Assembly (NCBI RefSeq): GCF_002278035.1 | Contig: NZ_CP022604.1 | Span: 1,364,001 to 1,428,000 of the forward strand | Source: Ochrobactrum quorumnocens | GTDB lineage: Bacteria; Pseudomonadota; Alphaproteobacteria; Rhizobiales; Rhizobiaceae | Length of the DNA: 64,000 bases | Direction of reading: 5' to 3' | Program-made: the position numbers and the translations under genes | Shown here: positions 34,026 through 43,396 of the stretch, in pieces | Layout: every line of letters starts with the position of its first letter | How positions within the stretch are numbered: position 1 is the first letter of the stretch | Notes under the pieces: model-generated | The model's input: only the letters and a program-made list of their open reading frames with translations | What the model was told of the DNA's origin: nothing | Database searches by the model: none

Positions 34026-36560
34026 ATGCGTACTTCTAAATGGGTCGCTGTGCTTTATGGCCTGATCGTTTTGATCGGCGTCATTATCGCCTTGCCCAAT
34101 TTCTTCACACAGCAGCACCTTGACGCGATGCCGTCCTGGTTCCCGAAACGACAAGTTACGTTGGGCCTCGATTTGCGTGGCGGCTCGTATCTCGTCCTTG
34201 AAGTGGATGCAGCTGGTCTCAAAAAAGATCGTATGCGAGCACTTCTTGACGACGCGCGCGGCAAGCTGCGTGCGGAACGCATTCAGCCGCAGTCGATCCG
34301 CGCCGTTGGTGATTCCGTCATTGTGACTATCCCTGACGCCGATCAGCGTGCAAAAGCTGACACTGCTCTCAAGACACTGATTTCGCAGGTTAATACGAGC
34401 GGTTTCGGCGCAGCGATCAACGATATCGATGTCGCGTCCAGCGACAATCAGATCCGCCTGACGCTGACACAGGCTGGCTTCAGCTATCGTCTTGATTCAG
34501 CGCTTCAGCAAAGCCTTGAAATCATCCGCCAGCGTGTGGATCAGGTTGGCGTTGCCGAACCTTCGATCCAGCGCGTGGGCTCTGACCGTATCGTCGTTCA
34601 GCTTCCAGGCCTTCAAGATCCGGCACAGCTTCGCCAGCTTCTCGGAAGCACGGCGAAAATGAGCTTCCACATGGTAGCGGACGCAAATCCGAATGATGCA
34701 CCGCCGCCTGGCGTCAGCATTCTGCCGGATTCAAAAGATCCCAACATCAAATACCCGATTGAAGATCAGGTTGCCCTGTCCGGCGAGCGTCTGACCGATG
34801 CGCGTGCAGGATTTGATCAGCGTACCAACGAACCAATCGTTTCCTTCCGCTTCGACAGCCTTGGCGCACGTCAGTTTGCGGATATTACGACTAAGAACGT
34901 CAATCGGCCTTTTGCGATCGTTCTTGACGGCAAGGTGCTAAGCGCGCCGGTCATTCGTGAGCCAATCACGGGTGGTAACGGCCAGATCAGCGGTAGCTTC
35001 ACAGTTCAGGACAGTGTTGTTCTCTCTGCACTCTTGCGCGCAGGCGCTCTACCCGCTCCACTTACCGTCATCGAAGAACGCACCGTTGGTCCCGACCTTG
35101 GTGGCGACGCCATCAAGATGGGTCTGATCACTGGTATTGCTGGCTTTATTCTGGTCGCAATCTTCATTCAGCTTCTTTATGGCGTTTGGGGCTTGATCGC
35201 CAATGTGGCGCTCCTGCTCCACACGCTGCTGACCTTTGCAGCATTGAGCCTTATCGGCGCGACGCTGACATTGCCCGGTATCGCCGGTATCATTTTGGGT
35301 ATCGGAATCGCGGTTGACGCGAACATTCTTATTAACGAACGTATTCGGGAAGAAACGCGCAAAGGCCTTGGCGCGATGGCTGCCCTTGACCGAGGCTTCC
35401 ATAGCGCTTTCGCAACAATCGTTGACTCCAACGTTACCTCGCTGATTTCGACCTTGCTTCTCTTCATGTTCGGCACAGGTCCGGTACGCGGCTTCGCTGT
35501 CGCCATGATGCTCGGTATCGTGATTTCGATGTTCACCGACGTGACGCTGGTTCGTATGGCGATGGGGTGGTATGTCCGCCGTCGTAAACTCAAGGTGCTT
35601 CACATCGAGCCACTGGTAAAGATTGCACCTGAAAACCCGAACTTCCGCTTCATGAATGCGCGTTTCTTCGGTATCGGCGTCTCCATTGTCTTGTCGATTG
35701 CTTCGATCGTGCTCTTCTTCAAGCCGGGGCTGAATTACGGTATCGACTTCAAGGGCGGTATTCAGGCAGAAATCACCACCTCACAACCAGCCGATCTCGG
35801 GCAGTTGCGTGAAAAGCTCGGTGGACTTGGCCTTGGTGAAGTTGCCCTGCAATCTGCCGGCAGCCCGAATGATGTGTTGATCCGTATTCAACGTCAGGAT
35901 GGCGGCGAAGAAGCGCAGACAGTCGCAGTCAACAAGATGCGCGACGCCGTCACTGAAATCGATCCAGGCGTGAAGATTGAGCGTACAGAAGTTGTGGGAC
36001 CAAAGGTCTCCGGCGAACTGGCCCGTTCAGGCTTCATCGCGGTCGTGCTTTCGGCACTCGGTATGCTCATCTATCTTTGGTGGCGCTTCGAGTGGTTCTT
36101 CGCAGTGGGCGCGATTATCACATTGATTCTCGATACCACGAAGATGGTCGGTTTCTTCGCACTGCTTCAGCTTGACTTCAACCTGACAGCCATCGCAGCG
36201 CTTCTGACCGCTATCGGTTACTCGGTAAACGATAAGGTCGTGGTTTATGACCGCATGCGTGAAAACATGCGCCTTTATAAATCGAAGCCTCTGCGTGAAA
36301 TCGTTGACATGAGTATCAATCAAGTTCTCATCCGTTGTATCTATACTTCGGTCGTGACGTTCCTGTGTCTCTTGCCAATGGCAATTTGGGGCGGCAGCGC
36401 CGTTCATAATTTTGCCGTGCCGATGCTGTTCGGTATTTTCATTGCAACGACGTCGTCGATCTTCATCGCCGCGCCGATCCTGCTGTTGCTGGGCAACTGG
36501 TGGCAGCATCGTCAGGAAGCGCACAAGGTGCTTGAAGACAACGCAGCTGCACAGAAATAA
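34026..36560 (+). CDS. secDF: Protein translocase SecDF (fused)
   Basis: SecD and SecF, fused in one 844-residue chain, use the proton gradient to help SecYEG move proteins across the inner membrane. The SecD half starts with a membrane helix (AVLYGLIVLIGVIIALPNFF) and GLDLRGGSYLVLEVD. Its large periplasmic P1 domain follows, then TVGPDLGGDAIKMGLITG and five helices including GIGIAVDANILINERIREE. The SecF half starts with GLNYGIDFKGGIQAEI and ends with SVNDKVVVYDRMRENMR. Both conserved Asp-containing membrane motifs are present. The length matches other SecDF fusions. A hairpin terminator follows. secA, yajC and yidC are not in the window. Confidence 0.97.
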   Translation: MRTSKWVAVLYGLIVLIGVIIALPNFFTQQHLDAMPSWFPKRQVTLGLDLRGGSYLVLEVDAAGLKKDRMRALLDDARGKLRAERIQPQSIRAVGDSVIVTIPDADQRAKADTALKTLISQVNTSGFGAAINDIDVASSDNQIRLTLTQAGFSYRLDSALQQSLEIIRQRVDQVGVAEPSIQRVGSDRIVVQLPGLQDPAQLRQLLGSTAKMSFHMVADANPNDAPPPGVSILPDSKDPNIKYPIEDQVALSGERLTDARAGFDQRTNEPIVSFRFDSLGARQFADITTKNVNRPFAIVLDGKVLSAPVIREPITGGNGQISGSFTVQDSVVLSALLRAGALPAPLTVIEERTVGPDLGGDAIKMGLITGIAGFILVAIFIQLLYGVWGLIANVALLLHTLLTFAALSLIGATLTLPGIAGIILGIGIAVDANILINERIREETRKGLGAMAALDRGFHSAFATIVDSNVTSLISTLLLFMFGTGPVRGFAVAMMLGIVISMFTDVTLVRMAMGWYVRRRKLKVLHIEPLVKIAPENPNFRFMNARFFGIGVSIVLSIASIVLFFKPGLNYGIDFKGGIQAEITTSQPADLGQLREKLGGLGLGEVALQSAGSPNDVLIRIQRQDGGEEAQTVAVNKMRDAVTEIDPGVKIERTEVVGPKVSGELARSGFIAVVLSALGMLIYLWWRFEWFFAVGAIITLILDTTKMVGFFALLQLDFNLTAIAALLTAIGYSVNDKVVVYDRMRENMRLYKSKPLREIVDMSINQVLIRCIYTSVVTFLCLLPMAIWGGSAVHNFAVPMLFGIFIATTSSIFIAAPILLLLGNWWQHRQEAHKVLEDNAAAQK

Positions 36561-36567
36561 CCTCATT

Positions 36568-36595
36568 GCCGGGCATGGTTTCGATCATGCCCGGC
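36568..36595 (+). terminator. Hairpin after secDF
   Basis: GCCGGGCATG (36568-36577) pairs perfectly with CATGCCCGGC (36586-36595) around eight bases, seven bases after the stop codon. The U-run is weak (TCTCC then AAAAATTT), so it may be a Rho-dependent end or an RNA-protecting hairpin. Confidence 0.65.
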
Positions 36596-36638
36596 TCTCC
36601 ATAAAAATTTATAAGACTGAAAACGGGAAGGCATCCCT

Positions 36639-38429
36639 ATGCCCCATGACACGCCTTTGATTGCGACAATCGTCATTGGGTTATGTCTGGCCTTTATTTT
36701 CGGCACCATTGCCACCCGTCTTAAAATCTCCCCGCTTGTCGGCTATCTGCTTGCTGGCGTCATCGCTGGCCCGCACACGCCCGGTTTCGTTGCCGATCAG
36801 GAACTCATTCTCCAATTGGCTGAAATCGGCGTTATTTTGCTGATGTTCGGCGTTGGCCTGCATTTCTCTCTCAAAGACCTGCTCTCCGTCAAAGCGATTG
36901 CTGTTCCCGGCGCACTGGCGCAAATCGCAACAGCAGCAGCATTGGGTACCGCTCTCGGCCTTGCGCTAGACTGGGATGTGAAAGCCGGACTGGTTTTTGG
37001 CCTTGCACTCTCCACCGCGAGTACGGTGGTGCTTTTGCGCGCAATGCAGGATCTTCGTCTTATCGATACTGAGCGGGGGCGCATCGCCGTTGGTTGGCTC
37101 ATCGTCGAAGATCTGGCCATGGTCATGGCGCTGGTTCTGCTACCTGCACTTGCAAGTATCGGCGGCCAGACCAACCATGCCGCAGCAAGCGATCCAATCG
37201 CCGAATGGCTCGGCCTCGGCATTGGTGGCATCATTCTTTTCACTATCGCAAAGGTCGCCGTTTTTGTGGCTCTCATGCTGGTGGTGGGACGCAAAGTAAT
37301 CCCATGGGTTTTGAACGTCATCGTGCAGACCGGCTCGCGCGAGCTTTTCCGACTGGGCGTTCTCGCGATTGCACTCGGCGTCGCTTTCGGCGCGGCTCAT
37401 CTTTTTGGCGTTTCCTTCGCACTTGGCGCATTTTTCGCAGGCATGGTGATGAGCGAGTCTGAGCTCAGTCATCGAGCTGCAGAAGAATCGCTGCCCTTGC
37501 GTGATGCTTTCGCGGTTCTGTTCTTCATTTCTGTGGGCATGTTGTTTGATCCGATGAGCCTCATTCGCGATCCCCTGCCCCTGATCGCAACACTCCTGAT
37601 CATTCTGGTTGGCAAATCGGTAGCAGCATTCTTCATCGTCCGTGCATTTCGGCGACCGGTCGGCACTGCTCTGACCATTTCGGCAAGCCTCGCGCAGATC
37701 GGCGAATTCTCGTTCATCTTGGCGGGCCTTGGCGTCAGTCTCAACTTGCTGCCGCCCGAGGGTCGTGATTTGATCCTCGCTGGCGCGATCCTGTCCATCT
37801 TCCTCAATCCTGTCATGTTCATCGTTGCTGAACGTATGCGGCCGTGGATTGAGAAGCGTATGGGCAACGACATAACCTCGGCAGAATGGGGCGAAACAAA
37901 CGTGGACGTATCTGAGCCTATGCCTTTGCCGCTGACAGGTTTGAAACACCACACAATTGTCGTCGGTTACGGCCAAATCGGCAAACGCGTGACTGCAAGT
38001 CTTCAGGAAAAGCACATTCCTTTCCTCGTGATCGAAGATTCGCCCAAGATTTATTTCAGATTGAAAGAAATCGGCATTGAAGCTATTGCGGGTAATGCCT
38101 CTGATGCAGGAATATGGGAAGCGGCGAATCCTCGGGAAGCGATCAATCTGGTGATTGCTATACCAAATGCATTTGAAGCGGGGCGTGCTACATCACTCGC
38201 TCGTGCGGCGAACCCAAGTCTACGCATCATTGTGCGTGCCTGTTCGCCAGCAGAAGCACAGTATCTGCACGATCTTGGTGCGGACTCCGTCATCCTTGGT
38301 GAAGCGGAAATCGCCGGAGCCATGGAGAGAGCGATTATAAATGGGAAGCGGAGCGAGAACGTTCAGGCACCTCGCACTTCGTCCGAAACTTTGGTTGAAT
38401 TGAAGGGGATCGAACCGGAAGCAACCTGA
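36639..38429 (+). CDS. CPA2-family cation/proton antiporter with TrkA-N domain (YbaL/KefB-like)
   Basis: This 596-residue protein has about 12-13 membrane segments in the first 385 residues, with the Na+/H+ exchanger-type motifs PLVGYLLAGVIAGPHTPGFV, AEIGVILLMFGVGLHFSL and LSTASTVVLLRAM. A cytoplasmic RCK/TrkA-N domain follows. HHTIVVGYGQIGKRVTASLQ carries the GxGxxG nucleotide site and IAGNASDAGIWEAA follows it. This matches the YbaL/RosB type of K+/H+ antiporter gated by nucleotides. It starts at the ATG at 36639 with GGGAAGG upstream. The ion (K+ or Na+) is inferred from family only. Confidence 0.92.
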   Translation: MPHDTPLIATIVIGLCLAFIFGTIATRLKISPLVGYLLAGVIAGPHTPGFVADQELILQLAEIGVILLMFGVGLHFSLKDLLSVKAIAVPGALAQIATAAALGTALGLALDWDVKAGLVFGLALSTASTVVLLRAMQDLRLIDTERGRIAVGWLIVEDLAMVMALVLLPALASIGGQTNHAAASDPIAEWLGLGIGGIILFTIAKVAVFVALMLVVGRKVIPWVLNVIVQTGSRELFRLGVLAIALGVAFGAAHLFGVSFALGAFFAGMVMSESELSHRAAEESLPLRDAFAVLFFISVGMLFDPMSLIRDPLPLIATLLIILVGKSVAAFFIVRAFRRPVGTALTISASLAQIGEFSFILAGLGVSLNLLPPEGRDLILAGAILSIFLNPVMFIVAERMRPWIEKRMGNDITSAEWGETNVDVSEPMPLPLTGLKHHTIVVGYGQIGKRVTASLQEKHIPFLVIEDSPKIYFRLKEIGIEAIAGNASDAGIWEAANPREAINLVIAIPNAFEAGRATSLARAANPSLRIIVRACSPAEAQYLHDLGADSVILGEAEIAGAMERAIINGKRSENVQAPRTSSETLVELKGIEPEAT

Positions 38430-38493
38430 TGCAAAGACCGGGACGATCAATAAAGGGGAATTACATGCGAGTTGAAGTTGCGGTGATTGGTTA

Positions 38494-39441
38494 ATGAAGT
38501 TCAAGGATTACATCTGGCCAGTAATAGGCATTCTAGCAGTCATTGTTTCAGCCTGGCTTCTTTATAGGGAGCTACGCAGCATTTCGCTTGAAGACGTTCT
38601 TGATAGTCTCTACGCGATCCGTGCACATCATTGGTTGCTGGCAACTGCAGCAGCCCTTCTCGCCTATAGTTCGCTAGCCGGTTACGATCGCATCGCACTT
38701 CTTCATCTACGTCGGAAAATATCCTGGCTCTTCATAGCCCTCTGCTCATTTACGACCTATGCATTATCGCACAATATCGGCGCATCGGTCGTATCCGGTG
38801 CTGTGGTTCGCTACCGCGCTTATTCCTCGCAAGGCATGCCCGGCAGTGAAATCGCTGTACTGATCGCCTTCTGCTCTTTCACATTCATCCTTGGCGTGAT
38901 CATAACCTCTAGCATCGTCTTGCTATTGGAACCGCATATTCTCATGCGCTTCAATACAGACCTTACTCCGACGGTGTCGATTGTCATCGCGTTGCTGATG
39001 TTGACCTTTGTTCTGCTCTATGTATTCGGTAGCTGGTTGCAGCTGCGCCCATTGCAAATCGGTAAGTTTCGTCTTGAATATCCGCGCCTGCCTGTCGTCA
39101 CCCAGCAGCTGATTGTCGCTCCACTAGAGCTCATTGGCGCTGCGGGTATCATCTATTTCGCACTTCCGGAAGCAGGAAATCCTGGTTTCCTCATCATTCT
39201 CGGCATCTTCCTGGTCTCGTTCTCAGCCGCCCTTATATCGCACGCTCCAGGCGGTCTAGGAGTACTGGAACTGGTATTCCTCACTGGCCTGCCTGATATG
39301 AATCCCGCCGATGTGCTGGCGGCGCTCATCGTCTTTCGTCTGCTCTATCTGCTCATTCCATTTGCCATGTCGCTGATCGTGGTTCTCATTTTCGAGAAGT
39401 CGCAATTCGTTCTCCGCTGGAATGACAAACAAAAGAAATAG
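38494..39441 (+). CDS. UPF0104/lysylphosphatidylglycerol-synthase-type membrane protein
   Basis: This 315-residue protein has about eight membrane segments and no soluble domain. It matches the flippase-like N-terminal part of MprF (LPG_synthase_TM, UPF0104). Motifs include LSHNIGASVVSGAVVRYRAY and SFSAALISHAPGGLGVLELVF, the latter highly conserved in the family. The catalytic lysyltransferase domain of MprF is absent, so aminoacyl-lipid synthesis is not expected. It may move a lipid-linked substrate. The start ATG at 38494 lies 64 bases after the antiporter stop. Confidence 0.85.
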   Translation: MKFKDYIWPVIGILAVIVSAWLLYRELRSISLEDVLDSLYAIRAHHWLLATAAALLAYSSLAGYDRIALLHLRRKISWLFIALCSFTTYALSHNIGASVVSGAVVRYRAYSSQGMPGSEIAVLIAFCSFTFILGVIITSSIVLLLEPHILMRFNTDLTPTVSIVIALLMLTFVLLYVFGSWLQLRPLQIGKFRLEYPRLPVVTQQLIVAPLELIGAAGIIYFALPEAGNPGFLIILGIFLVSFSAALISHAPGGLGVLELVFLTGLPDMNPADVLAALIVFRLLYLLIPFAMSLIVVLIFEKSQFVLRWNDKQKK

Positions 39442-39447
39442 AGCTTG

Positions 39448-39480
39448 AGAGGCGGGTATAATTTTCACTTACTCGCCTCT
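39448..39480 (+). terminator. Hairpin after the UPF0104 gene
   Basis: AGAGGCGGGTA (39448-39458) pairs with TACTCGCCTCT (39470-39480), an 11-bp stem with one G-U pair, seven bases after the stop codon. The tail AATTGAATT is not a clear U-run. Confidence 0.5.
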
Positions 39481-39602
39481 AATTGAATTAATATTCCTTA
39501 AATTGACGTTGAACTGCCCCTATCTTGGAAATTGCTTCGCATAACCTCCCAATGCGCAGCACAAACAGCCTTATCTCAAGGCATTTCCAAGAGGAACTAC
39601 GC

Positions 39603-40166
39603 ATGCCTGCGACATTGATCATCCCCGGTTACAAGGGATCGGAAGCAGGCCACTGGCAGCGCCAATGGTTGCATGACGATCCGTCAGCAGTGCTTGTCGA
39701 ACAAGACGACTGGCACTATCCTGTGCTATCCGACTGGATGCACGCGCTCGAGGCCAAACTTGCTGAGAACCCCGGCGCAGTTCTGGTCGCCCACAGTCTT
39801 GGTTGTATTCTGGTTTCTCATCTCGCAAGCCGCCCTGCGGCAGCGCATGTGGCTGGTGCACTTCTGGTCGCGCCAGCAGACGTTGAAACTATGGCCCGCA
39901 AAGACAGCCGCTTTGCAAGCTTCGCTCCCCTGCCACGTCATGAGCTGACTTTCCCATCGATTGTCGTTGCAAGCCGCAATGATAATTATATGAGCTTCGC
40001 CAAGGCGGAAGCGCTCGCTAATATCTGGGGTTCCGGGTTTGTTGATGTCGGCCATGCCGGACACATCAATGTGGAAAGCGGTTTCAGCCGTTGGCCGGAA
40101 GGCTCAATCCTCGCCTCATCGCTTCACCGTGAACCAATAAGACACACGCTCTCCCAAGCAGCGTGA
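39603..40166 (+). CDS. RBBP9/YdeN-family alpha/beta hydrolase
   Basis: This 187-residue serine hydrolase of the RBBP9 family starts MPATLIIPGYKGSEAGHWQR. The nucleophile elbow is VAHSLGC with Ser65, and the family signature GSEAGHWQ sits near the oxyanion loop. VGHAGHINVESGF near the C-terminus supplies the catalytic His. The ATG at 39603 has AAGAGG eight bases upstream. The frame is open from 39525, but the first 26 residues are unlike the family. Substrates of bacterial members are largely unknown. A strong terminator follows. Confidence 0.88.
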   Translation: MPATLIIPGYKGSEAGHWQRQWLHDDPSAVLVEQDDWHYPVLSDWMHALEAKLAENPGAVLVAHSLGCILVSHLASRPAAAHVAGALLVAPADVETMARKDSRFASFAPLPRHELTFPSIVVASRNDNYMSFAKAEALANIWGSGFVDVGHAGHINVESGFSRWPEGSILASSLHREPIRHTLSQAA

Positions 40167-40173
40167 CCGCAAG

Positions 40174-40210
40174 CCGCCTGCTCTCGAAAAAGCAGGCGGT
40201 TTTATTTTTA
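40174..40210 (+). terminator. Rho-independent terminator
   Basis: CCGCCTGCT (40174-40182) pairs with AGCAGGCGG (40191-40199) and is followed by TTTTATTTTTA. It lies seven bases after the hydrolase stop codon. Confidence 0.88.
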
Positions 40211-40314
40211 CAGCGGTTCCAGTTAATATTGAATCGTTGGAACCGCTGTAACTATTTGTTTTTACGCATTTCCGAACGCAAAACCGGTTCCCACTTTTGC
40301 TGGAAATGCTTTAA
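40208..40314. repeat. Mosaic repeat, module A (copy 7, near-canonical)
   Basis: A CAGCGGTTCCA/TGGAACCGCTG 11-bp hairpin is followed by TATTTGTTTTTACGCATTTC, AACCGGTTCCCACTTTTGC and TGGAAATGCTTTAA. The last TTAA contains the TAA stop codon of cysW on the minus strand. This is the clearest copy in the window. Confidence 0.85.
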
Positions 40315-41144
40315 CTGTGCTGCTTGCGTTCGAGCCAGATTTTCAGAACGAGCGTAAGAAGTGCAATGCCAGCCAGCGTTGAAGCAGCCGCAAAGGCTCC
40401 GGCGACATTATAGTCGTTGAACAGAAGTTCGACCTGCAATGGCAGTGTATTAGTTTTCCCGCGAATAGCACCCGATACGACAGACACAGCCCCAAACTCG
40501 CCCATCACTCGCGCATTGCAAAGCACGGCACCATAGAGCAGCGCCCATTTGATATTGGGCAATGTCACATAGAAAAATGTCTGCCACGCATTGGCGCCAA
40601 GTGTAAGGGCAGCCTCTTCCTCGTCACTTCCCTGCACTTCCATCAACGGAATAAGTTCGCGCGCCACAAAAGGTGATGTCACGAACAGGCTCACCAGAAA
40701 AATCGCCGGAACCGTGAACATGATCTTCACATCATAGGATTCGAGCAGCGGCCCGAGCAGCCCCTGCGAACCGTAGAGAAAGAGGTAGGTCACGCCGGCA
40801 ACGATCGGTGAGACAGAGAAAGGAATCTCGACGAAGGTGATCAGCAACCTGCGTCCGGGGAAGCGAAACTTCGTGACGAGCCATGCAACGCAAATACCGA
40901 AAGCCATATTGATCGGCACAACCACAATTGCCGTCAGAATAGTCAGCCAGACGGCATGCAGCGTATCAGGCTTGAGGATTTCGCCGAAAAATACACCTAC
41001 GCCCTTGCTGAGCGCGTAAGAGAAGATAAGCGCCACGGGTGCGCCGATACAAATTATCGACAGAATGGTCGCAAGCCAGATCAGCAAGTTTCGCACTGGA
41101 CCAGGCGCATTACGCGCCTGCAGGCTCGCACTAACGGTCTGCAT
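40311..41144 (-). CDS. cysW: Sulfate/thiosulfate ABC transporter permease CysW
   Basis: This inner-membrane permease subunit of the sulfate importer has 277 residues and six membrane segments. The ATPase-contact (EAA) loop EEEAALTLGANAWQTFFYVTLP is present, and FGAVSVVSGAIRGKTNTLPLQVELLFNDYN is diagnostic of CysW. It overlaps the end of cysT by 14 bases. The stop codon is in a mosaic repeat, and no cysA ATPase gene follows, unlike many sulfate operons. Confidence 0.95.
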   Translation of the reverse strand: MQTVSASLQARNAPGPVRNLLIWLATILSIICIGAPVALIFSYALSKGVGVFFGEILKPDTLHAVWLTILTAIVVVPINMAFGICVAWLVTKFRFPGRRLLITFVEIPFSVSPIVAGVTYLFLYGSQGLLGPLLESYDVKIMFTVPAIFLVSLFVTSPFVARELIPLMEVQGSDEEEAALTLGANAWQTFFYVTLPNIKWALLYGAVLCNARVMGEFGAVSVVSGAIRGKTNTLPLQVELLFNDYNVAGAFAAASTLAGIALLTLVLKIWLERKQHS

Positions 41145-41967
41145 AACGAAGCTGCCTTGCTTGAATAAGATTGGTCACGAGAAGCATGAAGAACGCCATC
41201 AGCAACATCACTGAGGCCAGCGCTGCTGCGGCAGGATAATCATATTCGTCAAGCCGGATGAAAACGAGCAACGACGTTACTTCTGTTTCGAAGGGCAGAT
41301 TACCAGAGATGAAAACAATCGATCCGAACTCGCCGAGACTGCGCGCAAATGACAGCGACGCTCCCGCGAGAAAGGCCGGGAAAATGGTCGGCCAGATGAT
41401 GTGTGAAAATATCTGCCAAGGACTGGCGCCCAAACTGCGTGCGGCCTCTTCCACATCCGCACTCATGTCCTCCAGAACCGGCTGTACTGTGCGAATGACA
41501 AAGGGAATGCTGGTGAAAAACATTGCGATCATGATGCCGAGTGGCGCATAGGCGACCTTGATGCCCAGTGGCTCCAGATAACGCCCGAACCAACCATTTG
41601 GAGCAAACAACGTCACCAGTGCCAAACCAGCAATAGCCGTGGGCAAAGCGAATGGCAAGTCAACCGCGGCATCGATCAGTCGCTTGCCCGGAAACTGATA
41701 GCGTGACAGCACCCATGCGAGCAGCAGTCCAAACAGACCGTTGAACACGGTGGCTACGGCGGCAGCACTAATTGTAATGCGATACGTTGCGAGTGCGCGA
41801 TCCGATGTGACGATATTCCAGAAATCGCTCCAGCCGAGGCTTGCAGTTTTAAGGATCATTGCCAGAAGCGGCAGGGCTACGATGATAGCCAGATAAAGCA
41901 AGGTGCAGCCAAGGGTCAATCCGAACCCCGGCAGCACCGAATTGCGTTTCATGCTCAGAAGCGACAC
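41131..41967 (-). CDS. cysT: Sulfate/thiosulfate ABC transporter permease CysT (CysU)
   Basis: This partner permease of CysW has 278 residues from a GTG at 41967, or 273 from the ATG at 41952. It has six membrane segments. The EAA loop is EEAARSLGASPWQIFSHIIW, and LGEFGSIVFISGNLPFETEV is typical of CysT. It lies 54 bases downstream of sbp and overlaps cysW. Confidence 0.95.
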   Translation of the reverse strand: MSLLSMKRNSVLPGFGLTLGCTLLYLAIIVALPLLAMILKTASLGWSDFWNIVTSDRALATYRITISAAAVATVFNGLFGLLLAWVLSRYQFPGKRLIDAAVDLPFALPTAIAGLALVTLFAPNGWFGRYLEPLGIKVAYAPLGIMIAMFFTSIPFVIRTVQPVLEDMSADVEEAARSLGASPWQIFSHIIWPTIFPAFLAGASLSFARSLGEFGSIVFISGNLPFETEVTSLLVFIRLDEYDYPAAAALASVMLLMAFFMLLVTNLIQARQLRYADR

Positions 41968-42021
41968 TGGATTTTTCCAAAAGAAAGGCGAGAGCTGGGT
42001 GCCCTCGCCAGGTAGTCTTGT

Positions 42022-43026
42022 TTACTTAGCCGTGAAGAGCTGATCAAGTACGCCGCCCTCGGCAAAGTGATCTTTCTGCACTTTCTCCCAGCCACCGAAA
42101 GCATCTTCGACCGTTACGAGACGCACATCAGGATAAATATCCTTGTGCTTGGCAATCACATCCTTGTCGTGGACGCGATTGAAGTTCTGCGCAAGGATCT
42201 CCTGACCTTCCGGTGCATAGAGATAATTGAGATAAGCTTCCGCAATCTTGCGCGAGCCGCGCTTGTCGACAACCTTATCAACGACAGTGACTGGGAATTC
42301 AGCGAGTAGGCTGACTTCAGGCACAACGACATCATACTTGTCTTCGCCCAGAACCTTTTCGGTTCCACGTGTTTCGGCTTCAAAGGTTACGAGAACATCA
42401 CCAATGCCGCGTTCGGCAAAGGTTGTCGTTGCACCACGACCGCCTGTATCAAACACAGGCACATTCTTGAAGATCTTTCCGATGAACTCGTGAACCTTTT
42501 CCTGGTCACCTTTGAAAGCTTCATTGGCGTAAGCAGTCGCAGCAAGATAGGTATAGCGTGCATTGCCCGAGGTCTTAGGGTTCGGGAAAATGACCTTCAC
42601 ATCGTCACGCGCGAGATCGTCCCAGTTCTTGATATTTTTCGGATTGCCTTCACGAACAAGAAAAGCGGGGAAAGAATAGTAAGGTGAAGAATTGTTCGGT
42701 AAACGCTTCTGCCAATCGGCAGGGATCAGATCGCCTTTATCATGCAGAACCTGAACGTCAGTCACCTGATTGAAGGTCACGACGTCGGCTTCCAGACCTT
42801 CGAGAATGGAACGTGCCTGCTTGGATGAACCGGCATGAGACTGATTAACAGTGAGGTCTTCGCCAGTCTTGGCCTTCCAGTCAGCCACAAACGCTTTGTT
42901 GACTTGCTCGTAAAGTTCACGCGCAATGTCATAAGATACGTTAAGGATTTCCTTTGGCTCTTGCGCATGAACAGGGGCCGTACCCAGACCAAGCGCCACC
43001 GCCGCATATAGAATAATTTTCTTCAT
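42022..43026 (-). CDS. sbp: Periplasmic sulfate-binding protein
   Basis: This 334-residue solute-binding protein has a signal peptide, MKKIILYAAVALGLGTAPVHAQ, cleaved after VHA. Core motifs are LNVSYDIARELYEQVNKAF, NQSHAGSSKQARSILEGLEA and FPNPKTSGNARYTYLAA, all typical of sulfate/thiosulfate-binding Sbp/CysP. The ATG at 43026 with GAAGGG eight bases upstream is preferred over the open frame from 43044. It is the first gene of sbp-cysT-cysW. Confidence 0.95.
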   Translation of the reverse strand: MKKIILYAAVALGLGTAPVHAQEPKEILNVSYDIARELYEQVNKAFVADWKAKTGEDLTVNQSHAGSSKQARSILEGLEADVVTFNQVTDVQVLHDKGDLIPADWQKRLPNNSSPYYSFPAFLVREGNPKNIKNWDDLARDDVKVIFPNPKTSGNARYTYLAATAYANEAFKGDQEKVHEFIGKIFKNVPVFDTGGRGATTTFAERGIGDVLVTFEAETRGTEKVLGEDKYDVVVPEVSLLAEFPVTVVDKVVDKRGSRKIAEAYLNYLYAPEGQEILAQNFNRVHDKDVIAKHKDIYPDVRLVTVEDAFGGWEKVQKDHFAEGGVLDQLFTAK

Positions 43027-43078
43027 AGATCGCACCCTTCTCACTTTGCTTGCGCAAAGCGCTCATAAATCGATTTCA

Positions 43079-43188
43079 GCCAGAGCGCCCTGCGCCCTCT
43101 TGGGCGCACAAAAGATGCTCTAAGCCATTGAATCTGCGCATCGCGCTTTCCGAAAATCGATTCCGATTTTTGGGCTGACGCTGTAGGA
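43079..43188. repeat. Dispersed repeat, module C (copy 2)
   Basis: CAGAGCGCCCTGCGC, TTGGGCGCACAAAAGATGC and TCTAAG match 9183-9245. The tail ATCGATTCCGATTTTTGGGC adds a second dyad. It lies directly upstream of sbp, in its promoter region. The rest of the 370-bp gap (43189-43396) is AT-rich and ends in the terminator at 43344-43371. Confidence 0.55.
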
Positions 43189-43343
43189 AACAAATCTACA
43201 GAGAGAAGGCCAAGAATCAATCTAAATCATTGATTTAAATATATAAACCACTTTCACAACCATTCTTGGAAACCCCGCCTAATCACAAAATCAGCATGAG
43301 AAAAATTTTCCAACAAAAGCCCAGTATAGGAAATAAAAACAAT

Positions 43344-43371
43344 AAGGCCGGGAGCTTACACACCCGGCCTT
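43344..43371 (-). terminator. Rho-independent terminator of the small basic protein gene
   Basis: AAGGCCGGG (43344-43352) pairs perfectly with CCCGGCCTT (43363-43371). On the minus strand it is followed by ATTGTTTTTATTT. It lies 25 bases after the stop codon at 43397. Confidence 0.85.
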
Positions 43372-43396
43372 CTAAACTTCTTTCAGATTTTAGCTT

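Noticed and set aside
37140..38015. Long antisense frame within the antiporter gene
   Set aside because: It mirrors a strongly coding membrane-protein gene and shows no domain.
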